The notes beneath the pieces are model-generated. The model was given only the letters and a program-made list of their open reading frames with translations, was not told the origin of the DNA and did no database searches. Below are positions 46,131-57,292 of a DNA stretch of 64,000 nt, piece after piece. The position numbers were made by a program, and so were the translations under genes. Location: assembly GCA_021234155.1 (NCBI GenBank), contig JAJEKV010000164.1, positions 938,783-1,002,782 of the forward strand, given 5' to 3'. The stretch comes from Isoetes taiwanensis. Its lineage: Eukaryota > Streptophyta > Lycopodiopsida > Isoetales > Isoetaceae. Every line of letters begins with the position of its first letter. Within the stretch, counting starts at the first letter, position 1.

Positions 46131-47764
46131 ACTTTCTAGCACATGGCCATTTCTCTCACCATGCTTACCATGCGTGGCTAGTCTTGTAGAAGAAATGGAG
46201 CGATGGTGACATCGAGGACCATAGTCCTCCTTTGGAAGGTCTTGGTGTATGGAGATCGTTAGAGCCATACCCTTGACTGAAAGGCGTGGACCCAACCAAG
46301 GGGAGACAAGAGGCGAGAACTTTGCCTCCTTGTCAAATCAGGTACAAGTGAAGAAGGAGCCTCAGCCGTGGCCCAGATGGGCATCATTGTCAACATGAGG
46401 GAAGTCAAGAAACAAGGAAGACTTGACTTTCTTGGTTGCACAGTGGAAGATCCGGTCACTGGCACCATTGATCTCTATTGCATGGATTGGCGATTAAGCT
46501 CTGAGCACGCAATGATGGAGTCCGGCATGAAGGACCAAGCAACGCCGGCCAAGAAAAAAGGTTGGCCACGCCATCTTATGAGTCGGAAGCAGCGGATATC
46601 AAAGGCACGGTAGAGATCCTCAAAGGACCGGTATTCCGCATGGCGGCAATGGACATGTCCAAAAACTCCGTGTCCTACATTGTAAGAGCGAAGATCTCAG
46701 GCAACATGCCAGCAGTAATGGATAGCAGATGGCTGCTGGGAGAGATGCAGAGAAAATGTGTAAAAACTAAACAAGCCACCAAAGCTGGCAAAGGAACAAA
46801 AACAGGTGGAGGTGGTGAAGTACAAAGGGAGACAGAACAAGAAGAAGGACGAGACGTTGAGAAAGGGGAGGACCATAAGGATGAGAAGATGGATGAGGCT
46901 GATGCTCACAAACATGATTCTCCCGTGAAGTCCACTGAGAAGCCTGCTGATGTGAAGCCTGCTGATAGTGACCGCACTATTAGTGACAATAAGGAGGCTA
47001 CAAAGCACGTAAGAAATGTAGCATCCACAGCAGATAGCACTCCAGCAAAGAGAAAGCCAGAAACCAAAGCACAGATAAGGGCCAGGAAATTACAGAAGAT
47101 TGCAGATCTTCAAGTGCCCGAGGAACTAAAGATGGACCGTGATGAAGAAGAAGAAATGGCAGAGGAAACACTAAAGAAAATACAAAAGCACGCCATATGT
47201 TCCCCTTGAGTCACATACACCGGAAGAATATCTATCCGGGATCTAGAAGAGGCCCCACCTAACATGACCGCCCGGGGTTATTAACCCCAACATGTTAGGA
47301 GGCTCGCTAAATCATTTTGTCGAGGATCCACATCCTGTATTCACTCCAGCAGATGTAGTGCCCTTTGATCCGGATACAAAGGAGTTGCTGAGCTGGTCAC
47401 AGGAATCTGATCTGATTCGGAAAAGATTTTATATTATCAATGGTAATCATTCTGGTCGCCGCCGCTTTCGGCTTTCGTGTGCGATAAGTTGGGGACGAGA
47501 GGATGCTAGAGTCGAAGCCAAGAAGATCTATGTCTATAGAATATGCGAGTTCTTCGTGAGAGATCGTGGACGGACCTTCTTCACCGAGTGTGGATGTGAA
47601 TGATATAGTAGCAAAGACCGCCTTCAAGGAACCATATGTGGATCAGATCCACCATCTTCGCAAGCGAAGCACGTGAATGCGGAAGACCAGCCCCTGGCGG
47701 TAAAGGGATATCAAGAAGTGACGAAGTACAAGGTACGTTACGCCTCCTTACCCATACATTTATC

Positions 47765-47885
47765 GAATGGCGAACCGCGCCATTTGAGTTGAAATGGCGC
47801 AGCTGCGCCATTTGATGTAAATAGCGTGAAGCCGCGCTTATTTGATATAAATAGCGCAGCTGCGCCATTAGATGTAAATAGCAAC
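47765..47885. repeat. AAATGGCG/CGCCATTT array 3, inside an intron
   Basis: Four short units including AAATGGCGCAGCTGCGCCAT, a 16-base palindrome at its centre, within the predicted intron 47,732-47,919. Confidence 0.7.
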
Positions 47886-49445
47886 ATTTGGAATTCTAAA
47901 ATCGCCAGTTCTCTTGCAGCACTACCTTGAAATGGCAGACAAGATTCTGAGGGGCAAACACACGAAGGATGTCAATCGGTTTGTCTTCATGCCAGATGAT
48001 GTCTATGCACTCTTCCGCCAGATGTGGAACAAATGGAGGAAGGGAGAACTTAAGGATAACAGGGGTCAAGCTATAGTAATCAATTTTGCCAAAGACAAAG
48101 ATTACTTCACTTGACAACTACCTTAGATGCATGAGGGGCTTGGACTATGATGATTGTAGAAAGGTCCTCAAGAAGCATTAAGCGGGGATATATCGCCAAA
48201 GTCACCTCAGATTACAAAGGCGATAATTTCTTCAAGACGAGGAGGGAACTTAAGAGTACTTGCTTACATGAAGAAGGAGATAATCGCACTTCATTGCAGA
48301 TCAAATTGGCACTAAGTACAAGAAATTGAGGACCTACGTAAAAGCCACAGACCACTTCTCAGATAAAGCACTTCTGGCTTGGGGGGTATGCCACCATAAG
48401 TGGGTGCAGGAAGGAATACTCAAAGAGGGAGTTCATGGTAACATGCCATTCTCCTTGTCCAGTCCATTAAAAAATCCTTCAAACAAAACGAAGAAAAGGA
48501 CCCGCCAAGATGGTTTGTGGAGCATGTCATCGCCGGGGATTCGAATCTAGCGCTTGATTCTACCGCCAAAGATGATATGTTTAGATGCAAGGCACTTTAC
48601 TCCAATTTGGAAAAGTGAGATCAGAACCGCTGCGTTCTTCGATAATGTCTCAAAGATGACAGATGAGAGACATCTTGGATTCTATGTTTCTCGTGCCGGA
48701 GCATAACTTACTTTTTTGCCGCTGCACTTGAAAGACTAGAATCCGTGTCAAGAGTGTTTGTAGGAATCTATGAAGAGGAGACTGGAGCTGTGTGGTTCAG
48801 AATCAAAGAGCCACAAGCTCTTCTATTTGCTACGAGGATTTCGGCATGAGGCGGAGAGCTTGTAAGACCCGGACCTCGTGCTATTTTTGGCGACCATCCT
48901 AGAAAGCTCCCGCGAAATTCCTCCTATTCCTAAGGAAGCCATCGGAAGTGAGGGCGATGTTATGGCTACAAGAGGCAGGGTTTAAGTGGAGTTGGCGTGG
49001 TATGGAAGGAGAATATCGGTGCATAAACAGATTGGTCCCAGAGCTGCGTTCTACCTTGTTGATAAGCTCGCCCTCAAGGTAACGTCGTACTAGATTTCTT
49101 CTCGGTGGAGCCTTCTCTAGGGCATCCCTTCATGTAGGAAGAATCGATTGTGACATACTGAGCATGAGTTAGGAAAGATGAAATGCGTAAGCGGGCATTC
49201 TGGGTAGGGTCGAGAACGTCATGTACCCCTGGCTTGACCCAAAGGCCATTGACCAACGCCAACGGGAAGTCTTGACTTTGCAAGATGTTGAATCTCAGAA
49301 GGGGGCAGACGAAGAAGCTTCTCATCCAGAGAAAGGTGAGACGTCGGGCACAGGTGGAGCAGAGCAGGATCAAATTGACCGCAGTAAAATTAACCTGGAT
49401 GATTATGAGAAACTCTCTGATGAACACTTCGCCAATGATTATTAA

Positions 49446-51052
49446 AAAAAAATCTGTATTTTGAAAAATTGTATCTTATATTTCTATTTATATACTAGTA
49501 ATGGTGCCCAGCGTTGCTGGGGTATAAGGCATTGGTTCAACATTGTAGGATTCATGCAACATTAACTATAATTTGCTTGTCTTTACATTAGAACAAATAA
49601 TGTAGGTCAATTTTGTCAGTCATAGATATTTCTTCCTTTTTCATCTGCCTTTCCTTACTCAATGCATCATTGAAAAATGGCAGAGGCTAAATTAATCAGA
49701 TGTTTAGAGAGCTATGTGAACTAAACTTGCAAATTAATTGTTCAGTTTAGTACTTCACTTGGATAAGTAGGCAAATTATGTACGTAAGTTAGAGATGCTA
49801 CTATTGTTACTTGATGAGCATTCTTTATGTAATGTTTGCAATGAAGTTGCATTACAGAAGGGTGCTTGCAAATAGATTGCATTATAGAAGGGTTATGTCC
49901 ACATAGTATTGTAACAAATTAGACATATTGACTATAATTACGATTCTTAAAAATTGAATTACAAATTCTTGATTAAAACTGAATTAACAAAGGTTCATGT
50001 GATTTGGCACCTACTTCCAAGAAGTTCAAAAAGTAACATGAAGTTTGGTCTAAAGCAGAAGTATACCACATAAGTCACTATAAATTGTTTTGATTGAACA
50101 ATTCGAATGCATCTCTAAGCTGTTCTAAGTGAGTAGCCAGAAATAATAGCCATGTAAAAGAATTCTTGTGGCATTTGTTAGAACAGCTTCATTGAGGAGC
50201 CAATTTCCTATAATTGTTACGATTCATAAGGCCTTTGTGGTTTATAATGAAATATACAACACGTTTTACCCTCATGCAGACCTGCAGATTGTTGTTGACT
50301 ATTTGTAAAATCTAATCTTGCTTGCCATTATAATGTCTATGGAAAGTATGTGTGACACTGCCTTGCTAAGGAATGTTGGCTGATTGAAACTATTAGAACC
50401 ATAATCATATGGCTTCAATTCCAGATTCATTGTGCTATAGGCGAGATTAACTACATGGTTCCCCAAAGTGTAATAACGGGGGAAAAATACCTAGACCGGG
50501 AAAAATTAATTAGTTTCTCAACGGGCTCTACCTTTGTGCCTTGTACTACATAAACAAATGGCTCCATCTTGTCATTCATCAATGAACTGAAGATTCACGG
50601 CCAATTTAGAGCCACGCATGATTATTGAGAGGGTTATCATTGCCAAGTTGTTTCTCCAAAGCATTCTTTATTCCAAACATTTCAAGGACAACCCTATCGC
50701 CTCCTGCAATGACCACTGCACTGTTAAAAGAGGGTTTCAACATCACTTTTGCAGCTCCATATTTGGCATCAATCCACGGCCCGAAGTTTTAGCAAGTTAG
50801 ATAATCTCTATTTGACCCACCTGATTACCTGGTATTCAGAAAGAAGATACAATGGAAGAAAGCTGATACACTATAGTGTTGTGCATGTACCCCTGCCTTT
50901 TGATGCTTTTATATAATTCTAATTTAATGCATGCTTTGACAACCTCCTCGCAACAAAGCTTTACCTTTTATAAACTTGGCAACAGATATCAAACTTCTGT
51001 GCAAACTACTAAGGCATGATCTGTGGCCATTATAACAGCTTATTTTCCAATA
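49446..51052. other. AT-rich, no gene seen
   Basis: About 1.6 kb after the plus-strand gene stop with no ORF over 60 codons that I would trust and no evident repeat. Confidence 0.4.
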
Positions 51053-51475
51053 TTGATTTCGTTCTTCAAAGATGCATATCACAGTGAACAATGTGAGATG
51101 AACCCCATACAGTAAAGTTTGGCATCATGACATGGTAGTTATTAACCTATTCTTTCTACTGCTCAGAAATAACATAGGAACAAAATAGAGGATAGATACA
51201 ACATGTCATACCTCTAAGGGAGGGTCTTGCTGTGAGTCATGGGCACTGTGTCATATGGGAACTCTTGATTTCGTTCTTCAAAGATGCAGATCACAATGAA
51301 CAATATGAGATCAGCCCCATACAGTAAAGTTTGGCATCATGACATTGCAATTATTAACTTATTCTTCCTCTTTGCCGTAAATAACATTGAAACAAAATAG
51401 ATGCGACTTTAACATACCTCACGGGGAGGGTCGTGTTGTGAGTCATGGGGCATGTGTCATATGAGAACTCTCTTT
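51053..51475. repeat. Tandem duplication, about 210-bp unit
   Basis: Starts TTGATTTCGTTCTTCAAAGA in both units (51,053 and 51,267); both contain ACAGTAAAGTTTGGCATCAT and a GGGAGGGTC...GTGAGTCATGGG stretch. Confidence 0.8.
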
Positions 51476-52130
51476 TCTCTTGAAAAAAGAGAGAGTCTGT
51501 GGCTAAAAAATGCAAAGCCAAAACAGAGGATGGGATCAGAAAGAAAATACGAACCCTAATCCGTGGAAAAAGCTTAAGACAGCATTCAAAGCTTGTAACG
51601 CTCCCTTCTTAAATCACGTTGTGAAGGCCAGATTGTGGTGGATACCGAAATATGTGAAAATAATTCTAGAAGATCAATATATTTCCTCATTAAGCTGCAT
51701 GAACCAAGCTAGGTAACCCTTAGGCTGCATGAATGAGGTCTGGACGTCTGCTATGGCGGAACCAAAGGAGGAGGTTCTTCAACATCCATTGCTTTCTAGT
51801 TGCTCCACAGCACGGTCAGCTCGGCCTCACAATTTGCATAGGGTTAGAACCAGCTTCATAATGCCAGATACCATTTCGGCCATAGCCTGGATCTGTAAGC
51901 TCTATCAAAGCTCTGTGATCGAGCTTATAATTTGATACCATTCACGGAGGTGACCATCTTGGTGCCAAAAAACATATAGTATAAGGTCCAAAGCCGTGAG
52001 AGAGCATCGCCATGCACGCACCAACGTAAAACTTCCAAAACCCCGCCCGGATATATCAGAACCTAAATCGAAATTAGGGTTAGGATTAGGGTTTCGTTGA
52101 CGACATACTTACCCAATAACATTATAATAA
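51476..52130 (-). other. Possible gene 5' region with telo-box motifs
   Basis: Contains TTAGGGTTAGGATTAGGGTTT (about 52,076-52,097), on the minus strand AAACCCTAA-type telo boxes, as seen upstream of plant housekeeping genes. A short minus frame near 51,800 (MDVEEPPPLVPP) could be a first exon. Not enough to call a gene. Confidence 0.25.
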
Positions 52131-52169
52131 AAGATATCTACATGGCCTTCTGAAAATATGTGTTATCTA

Positions 52170-52530
52170 TAGCAAAATGGCGCGAGAGCACTATTTGCTT
52201 GGTCTTCACGTTCACGCAAAATGGCGCTACCGCACTATTTGCTCGTTCTACACCTTGAAGTAAATAGCTACCTGCACTATTTGCTTTTTTCACGTTCAAG
52301 CAAATAGCTACCGCACCATTTGCTTCCTTTCGACGTTAAAGCAAATAGCGGCGTTTGGCGCTTATTTGCTTTGTGGTTATTTCTAAGTTAAAGGAGCGGC
52401 CGCGCCATTTTGTTTGCTTGCTAGGCACTTTTGGCAATTCAATATCTGCTTACGCGGGTTCTCGGGCCGCTTTTCCTCATACTTTCCAAGTAAATGGCGC
52501 CATACTTCTCTTCCTGACAACTAAAACCGC
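52170..52530. repeat. AAATGGCG/AAATAGC array 4, near right terminus
   Basis: About six worn units of AAATAGCTACCGCACYATTTGC with CACGTTCAAG between, 160-520 bases from the right inverted end. This position suits subterminal transposase-binding repeats. Confidence 0.7.
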
Positions 52531-52689
52531 GCTGTTTTATATTAAATGTAGCGGTTTTTGCATGATAACTGGTTTCTTTTTAAGCAAATAGTGCCATATC
52601 TAGCCATAAATGTGTGATAAAACAGGGAAGAAACTGATTTCATGAGAAATTGGAATCACGAAATTTCCAACTTTAATGAAACTCTGCTT

Positions 52690-53540
52690 TTGTAAGTTTT
52701 TACTAGTAAGCATGCATATCCTAACAGGCCTGTTGATATGTAGCAGGAACCATGGGATCATGAAGATTCAAATGGGCTTGGTGATCGTTTAATATCGTGC
52801 CAGTGGGTTTTCAGGTGCATTGAGACCGACGGGTAGGTACAGCTTGAGGTGAAGGCTCCATAGCAGCAACAACAACAGGGGCAAATGGTGAAGCATTATT
52901 GAGTTATAGTTCTTGTGTGAAAGATGGAGCAGGGTTGGAGAGAGGACCAGTGGCAAATGTTGAGGAAGGAGTGGTGGTAAGAAAAACTGGAAGTTCAACC
53001 AAATCTTCGAGTTTGAAATATGGATTCAAAAGGATGTAGCCAAGCCTGCATCTGAAAAAAATTGCACATATTTGCTATAGAAAAATGTTTGGTGAGTGGA
53101 TCAAATGGTTTGTAGCCCTTTTGTGGTTGAATACCCTACGAAGATGGGTGGATGACTATGAGGATTGAAGGCATTTTTTTAAAGGGTGTTTGAGGAGCAG
53201 GGCATTAGATATATAACCAAAGACTTATAAATGAATGAGACATGGCTTTTCATAGGTCCTAATGTTCAATGATGGAGGCGCATTTGGAGACCAAGCAATT
53301 TCAAATGTAAGTTCCCAAAAAACTTTAGGAAGTTGAATACGATCAAGAAGGCAACGTGCATGGTTTTTGAGGGTTTTGTTCATGCGCTCAGCTAGCCCGT
53401 TTTGCTGGGAATTTACTGCCACAATGGTTTGACTCTAGGTCATGCGATTGCAAAAAATTGAAAAATTCTTTATAGCAGTACTCACTGATACGAACTTCCC
53501 TGAACACATGAATAAACATAAGAACTTTTACACAGATTAG
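52690..53540 (-). pseudogene. Ty1/copia integrase-RT linker fragment, copy 1
   Basis: Integrase C-part at 53,422-53,225 (VNSQQNGLAERMNKTLKNHA, then LPKVFWELTFEIAW), preceded by a worn YCYKEFFNFLQSH. A Pro/Ser/Thr-rich linker (52,998-52,789) follows, then the join to RT broken by the 14.6-kb insertion. The ORF uses all three frames. Confidence 0.75.
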
Positions 53541-53969
53541 TAGCCAAATCCTTATTCAAAGGAGCTCTCCACCCAATCGGGCCACTCAGCTAGCAACATC
53601 AGGCTGGAACATAAAGACAGTATATGGCAATCAGCTTCCACTAGTAGCTCCTCCCTTGAGCTAGCAGACCTCAATATGATACACCAGTTAGGTTTAGGGA
53701 TAGTAAAGAGTTACTAAACAAGATCAACAGAAGCTCTTAGAATCAGATTCAAGAGCTAAGAAGTCTTCTTTGACCTCCAGTCACTCTTTCTGCCATTTCT
53801 CTCTCATTTAGATGAATCAGAAAATTGCTGCACTAATCCTAAAACTAGACTCCAAATCGGTTCCAGAAAAGTATATACCCAAATCCGATCTATGGTTGCG
53901 GAGATATTGCCAATTAAAGTTTTGGTTCCTTTTATAGAAGTCTCTGCGACTTTAGCCTTCTTTGGCCTG

Positions 53970-55560
53970 CCTTTGCCTTTGCCTTTGCCTTTGCCTTTGC
54001 CTTTGCCTTTGCCTTTGTCTTTGCCCAGGCTTTAGACCCCGCCACTCAATGATTGACCATATCTTTATACTACGGGCACTGATTGAAGACAGCCGAAACC
54101 ATCGGCAGAACTTGTATTGCTGCTTTGTGGATTTCGCGAAGGCTTTTCGATACGTCCCCCTCGAAAAGTGTGGGCTAGCTGAAGCTGCGTCAATCGGGGC
54201 CGCTGCCTGTGCAGAATGCCATATACAGGCTGTATGAGAGTTGTTTACACTTTTTGGCCTCTACATTGACCAGTTAGAGCCCTGGCTTACCGAGCATGGG
54301 GGGGATGGCATACAGCTTTTGCATCAGGTCATCCGCCAGCTCATTTATGCGGACGATGTTGACCTTCCGCCCACACCCTTAAGATATGTCTCATCCGATG
54401 CCCCGGACACATTCTCGCCAAAGTTTACGCATATGCGCATGAATCTAGCCAAGACCAGGGTGGTTCTCATATCCTCTTCACGCCACCCCACACCTCCTGC
54501 ACTCACATATCGATGACAGCCTATGGAGGTCACGCCCACCTACAAGTACCTAGGGGTGGAGTTCCCCTCCTCGCTCTGTTGGGAGACGCCCATCCGCTAT
54601 GCGGGTGACAAAGGCCGAAAGCGCTTTATGCCATGCAGAACAACAGCCACCAAGCGGAGCTCCATGATTGGGGCCATCGGGCCACATCTGCTTTTGGGCT
54701 ACCGGGTCGAGCCTGTCCCTTCAGACGGGTCGAGGTTTGGGGCCCGGTCGTCTCTTTGGCGACCTGAAATGAGGAGAAGGCATTTTTGGTACGGGCACTT
54801 GGGGTGAAACCTTCAGAAAGTGGTTAATATGGGCGATGCTAGGCTCCCGCACCTGGCTTATGTTGTGGCAATGGGCCCGCAGCGGCTAGGGCCCGTTGGA
54901 GGGGTAAGAGATCGCTGGTTCGCCAGATGGAATGTGCGAGGAGCACGTCGCGCGTGTGTGGACACAAAGGCCGCATCATGACTGCGAGAATACCGGACGC
55001 TTTGCTTCCTTGGCAAGCTCACGGGACCCCGGCGGCTGAAAGAGCAGGTCAAAACGTCCCATTACAAGGAGCACATCAACCCCGCGTTGGCCCAGGGCCC
55101 GCAGCTCTACCTGCGTTCCTAGCTGCCCCTGAAAAAGCGCAGACTCATTGCCTCCATTCGTCAGTGCTGTCAAACGGGTGCCACTGAGGATGAGTCTCAC
55201 ACTTTCCAGAGTTGCCCAGGATTCACTCAGATCCGGGCCAGATACGTTCCTTAGTACGGCTGGACTAGCCCCTACGTGCCCTAGGGTCGTACATTCAGGA
55301 GGTACTGGATCTGCGAGCCCACCTTTGCCCCCACCTAGCTGCTCGCTGATCAGGCACTATGGGTACTGTACATGAGTGTATATATTCGTGTGTTTTTGCG
55401 TTTCGTATATTGGAACAGTTTGTCAGCAAGCTGATTGCTGCCACGGTTTTTCCCTCGAAAACCCTTCGGGGCGGGGGTTTTTTAATCCGGGTAGTAATCC
55501 GCTTGCTGTGCTTTTGTATTGGGTCCCATAGACCGATTGGTCTCCGTGGACGATAAAAAT
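53970..55560 (+). pseudogene. LINE reverse transcriptase, copy 1
   Basis: After a CCTTTG repeat (8 units, to about 54,018) the frame enters a non-LTR RT: GFRPRHSMIDHIFILRALIE, YCCFVDFAKAF, later RQLIYADDVD (catalytic YADD at about 54,345). A C-terminal RQCCQTGATEDESHTFQSC zinc-type motif lies near 55,160-55,220. Endonuclease is missing (5' truncated). The 3' end is GATAAAAATAC then (CTTC)n at 55,561. Several shifts; more decayed than copy 2. Confidence 0.8.
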
Positions 55561-55979
55561 ACCTTCCTTCCTTCCTTCCTTTGCCTTTTGTTCCGAACCA
55601 TGATATATACTAACTCTATATGATTTTGCCCAATGCAGAATCATCTTGGCCACTCCCCCGAGCTCATTGTTGGATATTAACCTTAAATCATATCAATTCC
55701 TTCCCTTCTCAAAAGCAACTGACCTCAGTTGCATTGAATACAACTTTCAGGTTCTCGTTAACATCCACTTTAACATGAAGATTATTAGCCTTCATAATTT
55801 TTATGAACCATTGACAGTATTATAATTCTGTTAAGGCTACTCCCGTAATATAATATTATTATCAACTCATGGTCACCACCTCCTCGTGGCTTCCACCTTG
55901 GTTCATGATACCTCCTGTTCGTTATTTTTGTGTCTACCATCTACTTGTAGTTTTCACATACTAGTGGTTTTCACATACT

Positions 55980-56174
55980 AGTGGTTGCCACCTACTCGTG
56001 GGTCAGTAATTCTTGGTTACCACCTACTCGTGGACCAATTTAGTTCTTGGTTGCCACCTACTCGTGGACCAATTTAGTTCTTGGTTGCCATGTGATCCCC
56101 ATCTACTCATGGGTCTCTTTCTGTTGTGATTACCACCTACTCGTGGGTCACATTCACTTGTGATTACCACCTCC
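55980..56174 (+). repeat. CCACCTACTCGTGG minisatellite, copy 1
   Basis: Units of about 34 bases with ACCACCTACTCGTGG and CAATTTAGTTCTTGGTTG; fewer units than in copy 2. Ends abruptly at the duplication join. Confidence 0.8.
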
Positions 56175-57292
56175 TAGCATGTACTTGTTGAATATTTGAC
56201 ATCATGTGGTAGAACATGAATGTGATCTGTCTATGATATCATTGCAAATGTTGGCATTGTTCTATGTTGTTCCTGGGTAAATGCATAGGCAATGCATGTG
56301 AATTATGACTCTTGATTCTTGGAGCATATGATGATGAACATGGTTTAAACTGACATGTGGGCATATGCTAAGTTCTTGGCTGATACATGAGTGCATAATC
56401 TCCGGGGCCGGAGTCCATTTGCGGTGGCTTTGACTTGCAGTTTTTCTTGTTCTTGACATCGAAGCGTTGTCACCCCAAATGAGGGTGCTTCGTGGCGTTA
56501 CATGGCTTGGAAGTGGTCCCCTAGTGCTGGACGCAGGCTAGGAGGGTGTGTACACATGAGGCTTACCCCGCCCGTATTTGCTGCAGGGCCTGATCAGCCC
56601 GGGTGGCCTTCATAGAACCGGAGTAGGCACTGCATGTTTATGGATATCTCATGGTTCTTCATGGTCTCATGATTATCTCTTGGTTATTGTAAGGTTATGA
56701 CATGTGCATTTACACCTTATTTGGATGGCTTGATGGTGTTTTGATTCTTATTATCATTGTTCATGTTATGTGCTAATACTACATTGCTGGTTCCTAGCAT
56801 AGAGGAATTCTTAGGTAAGGCATCTAAGTCCGAGAATTACTATTGTGATTAGTACATCGTACATGTTTCTTGTTGATTACGCCATCATTTTCTAAACGCC
56901 TCAAACCTCCACTTAGTCTTTAAGACTAACCCCACGTGTTCATGGTGTAAGCAGTTTCAGAAGTAGCAGAATGTAGCAGGGCAACTGAAGGGCACAACTG
57001 AGTGCAGTCTTCACTTATGAGAAGTTTGTATGCCTTTAGAAAGGCCTTATCATTTCTGGAGCTTATGTATATATGGAGCTCATTTATATATGCCACAAGA
57101 GTGCTATACAGTTATGGTTCAAATGTATATGTACTTTTGACTATGGATTTGAAGACAAAGATTCAATTCTTTACCAAGATTTTTCAAGAGCATTGCATCA
57201 TTCAATCTATACATACCAATTTGACATTTACTGATGCAAGGTTAGATGGGATTTCGGGTTACCTGGAGGGTTAACCCGGCAGGCCCGTTACA
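56175..57292 (+). repeat. LTR 3' fragment in duplication copy 2
   Basis: Matches 34,755-35,871 nearly base for base, ending GGCCCGTTACA at 57,292. Confidence 0.88.

Larger units (their letters stand above)
45513..49445 (+). pseudogene. Multi-exon plus-strand transposon gene of unknown family
   Basis: A pyrimidine-rich leader (45,280-45,440) precedes ATG 45,513; exon 1 encodes MAQSSIKNPGSEGSR and ends at donor AG|GTTAGT (45,557). An acceptor at 46,189 opens the next exon. Coding-like stretches follow at 46,290-46,560, 46,562-47,209 (Lys/Glu-rich, EERDVEKGEDHKDEKMDE-like), and 47,292-47,603 (VEDPHPVFTPADVVPFDPDT, then RKRFYIINGNHS). A donor (AAG|GTACGT, 47,732) and acceptor (CTCTTGCAG, 47,919) lead to HYLEMADKILRGK to 48,114, and an acidic end at 49,221-49,445 (NLDDYEKLSDEHFANDY). 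Several frame changes are needed. INGNHS recalls the ParB/sulfiredoxin-fold DGHHR box (weak). Opposite strand to the transposase. Confidence 0.4.
38127..52689. mobile_element. 14.6-kb TIR DNA transposon, probable autonomous partner
   Basis: Inverted ends AAGCAGAGTTTCATTAAAGT onward at 38,127 and reverse complement ending at 52,689, about 25 bases with one or two differences. TTGT is duplicated (38,123-38,126 and 52,690-52,693); copy 2 of the duplication has a single TTGT at about 59,545. The ends align with those of the 10.9-kb element: same AAG start, ATTAAAGT at the same position, GGGA or TGGA after it, 4-bp target. Coding content: transposase-like gene and DUF8039-like gene (minus), and an unknown gene and two mini-genes (plus). 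A 4-bp target duplication is known for Sola-type elements, but assignment is open. Confidence 0.85.

Noticed and set aside
52076-52097. Interstitial telomere repeat
   Set aside because: Only two or three imperfect TTAGGG units; more like a telo-box promoter motif than telomere sequence.
53962-54020. The CLCLCL start of the LINE ORF as a cysteine-rich domain
   Set aside because: It is translation of the CCTTTG microsatellite; copy number differs between duplicates.
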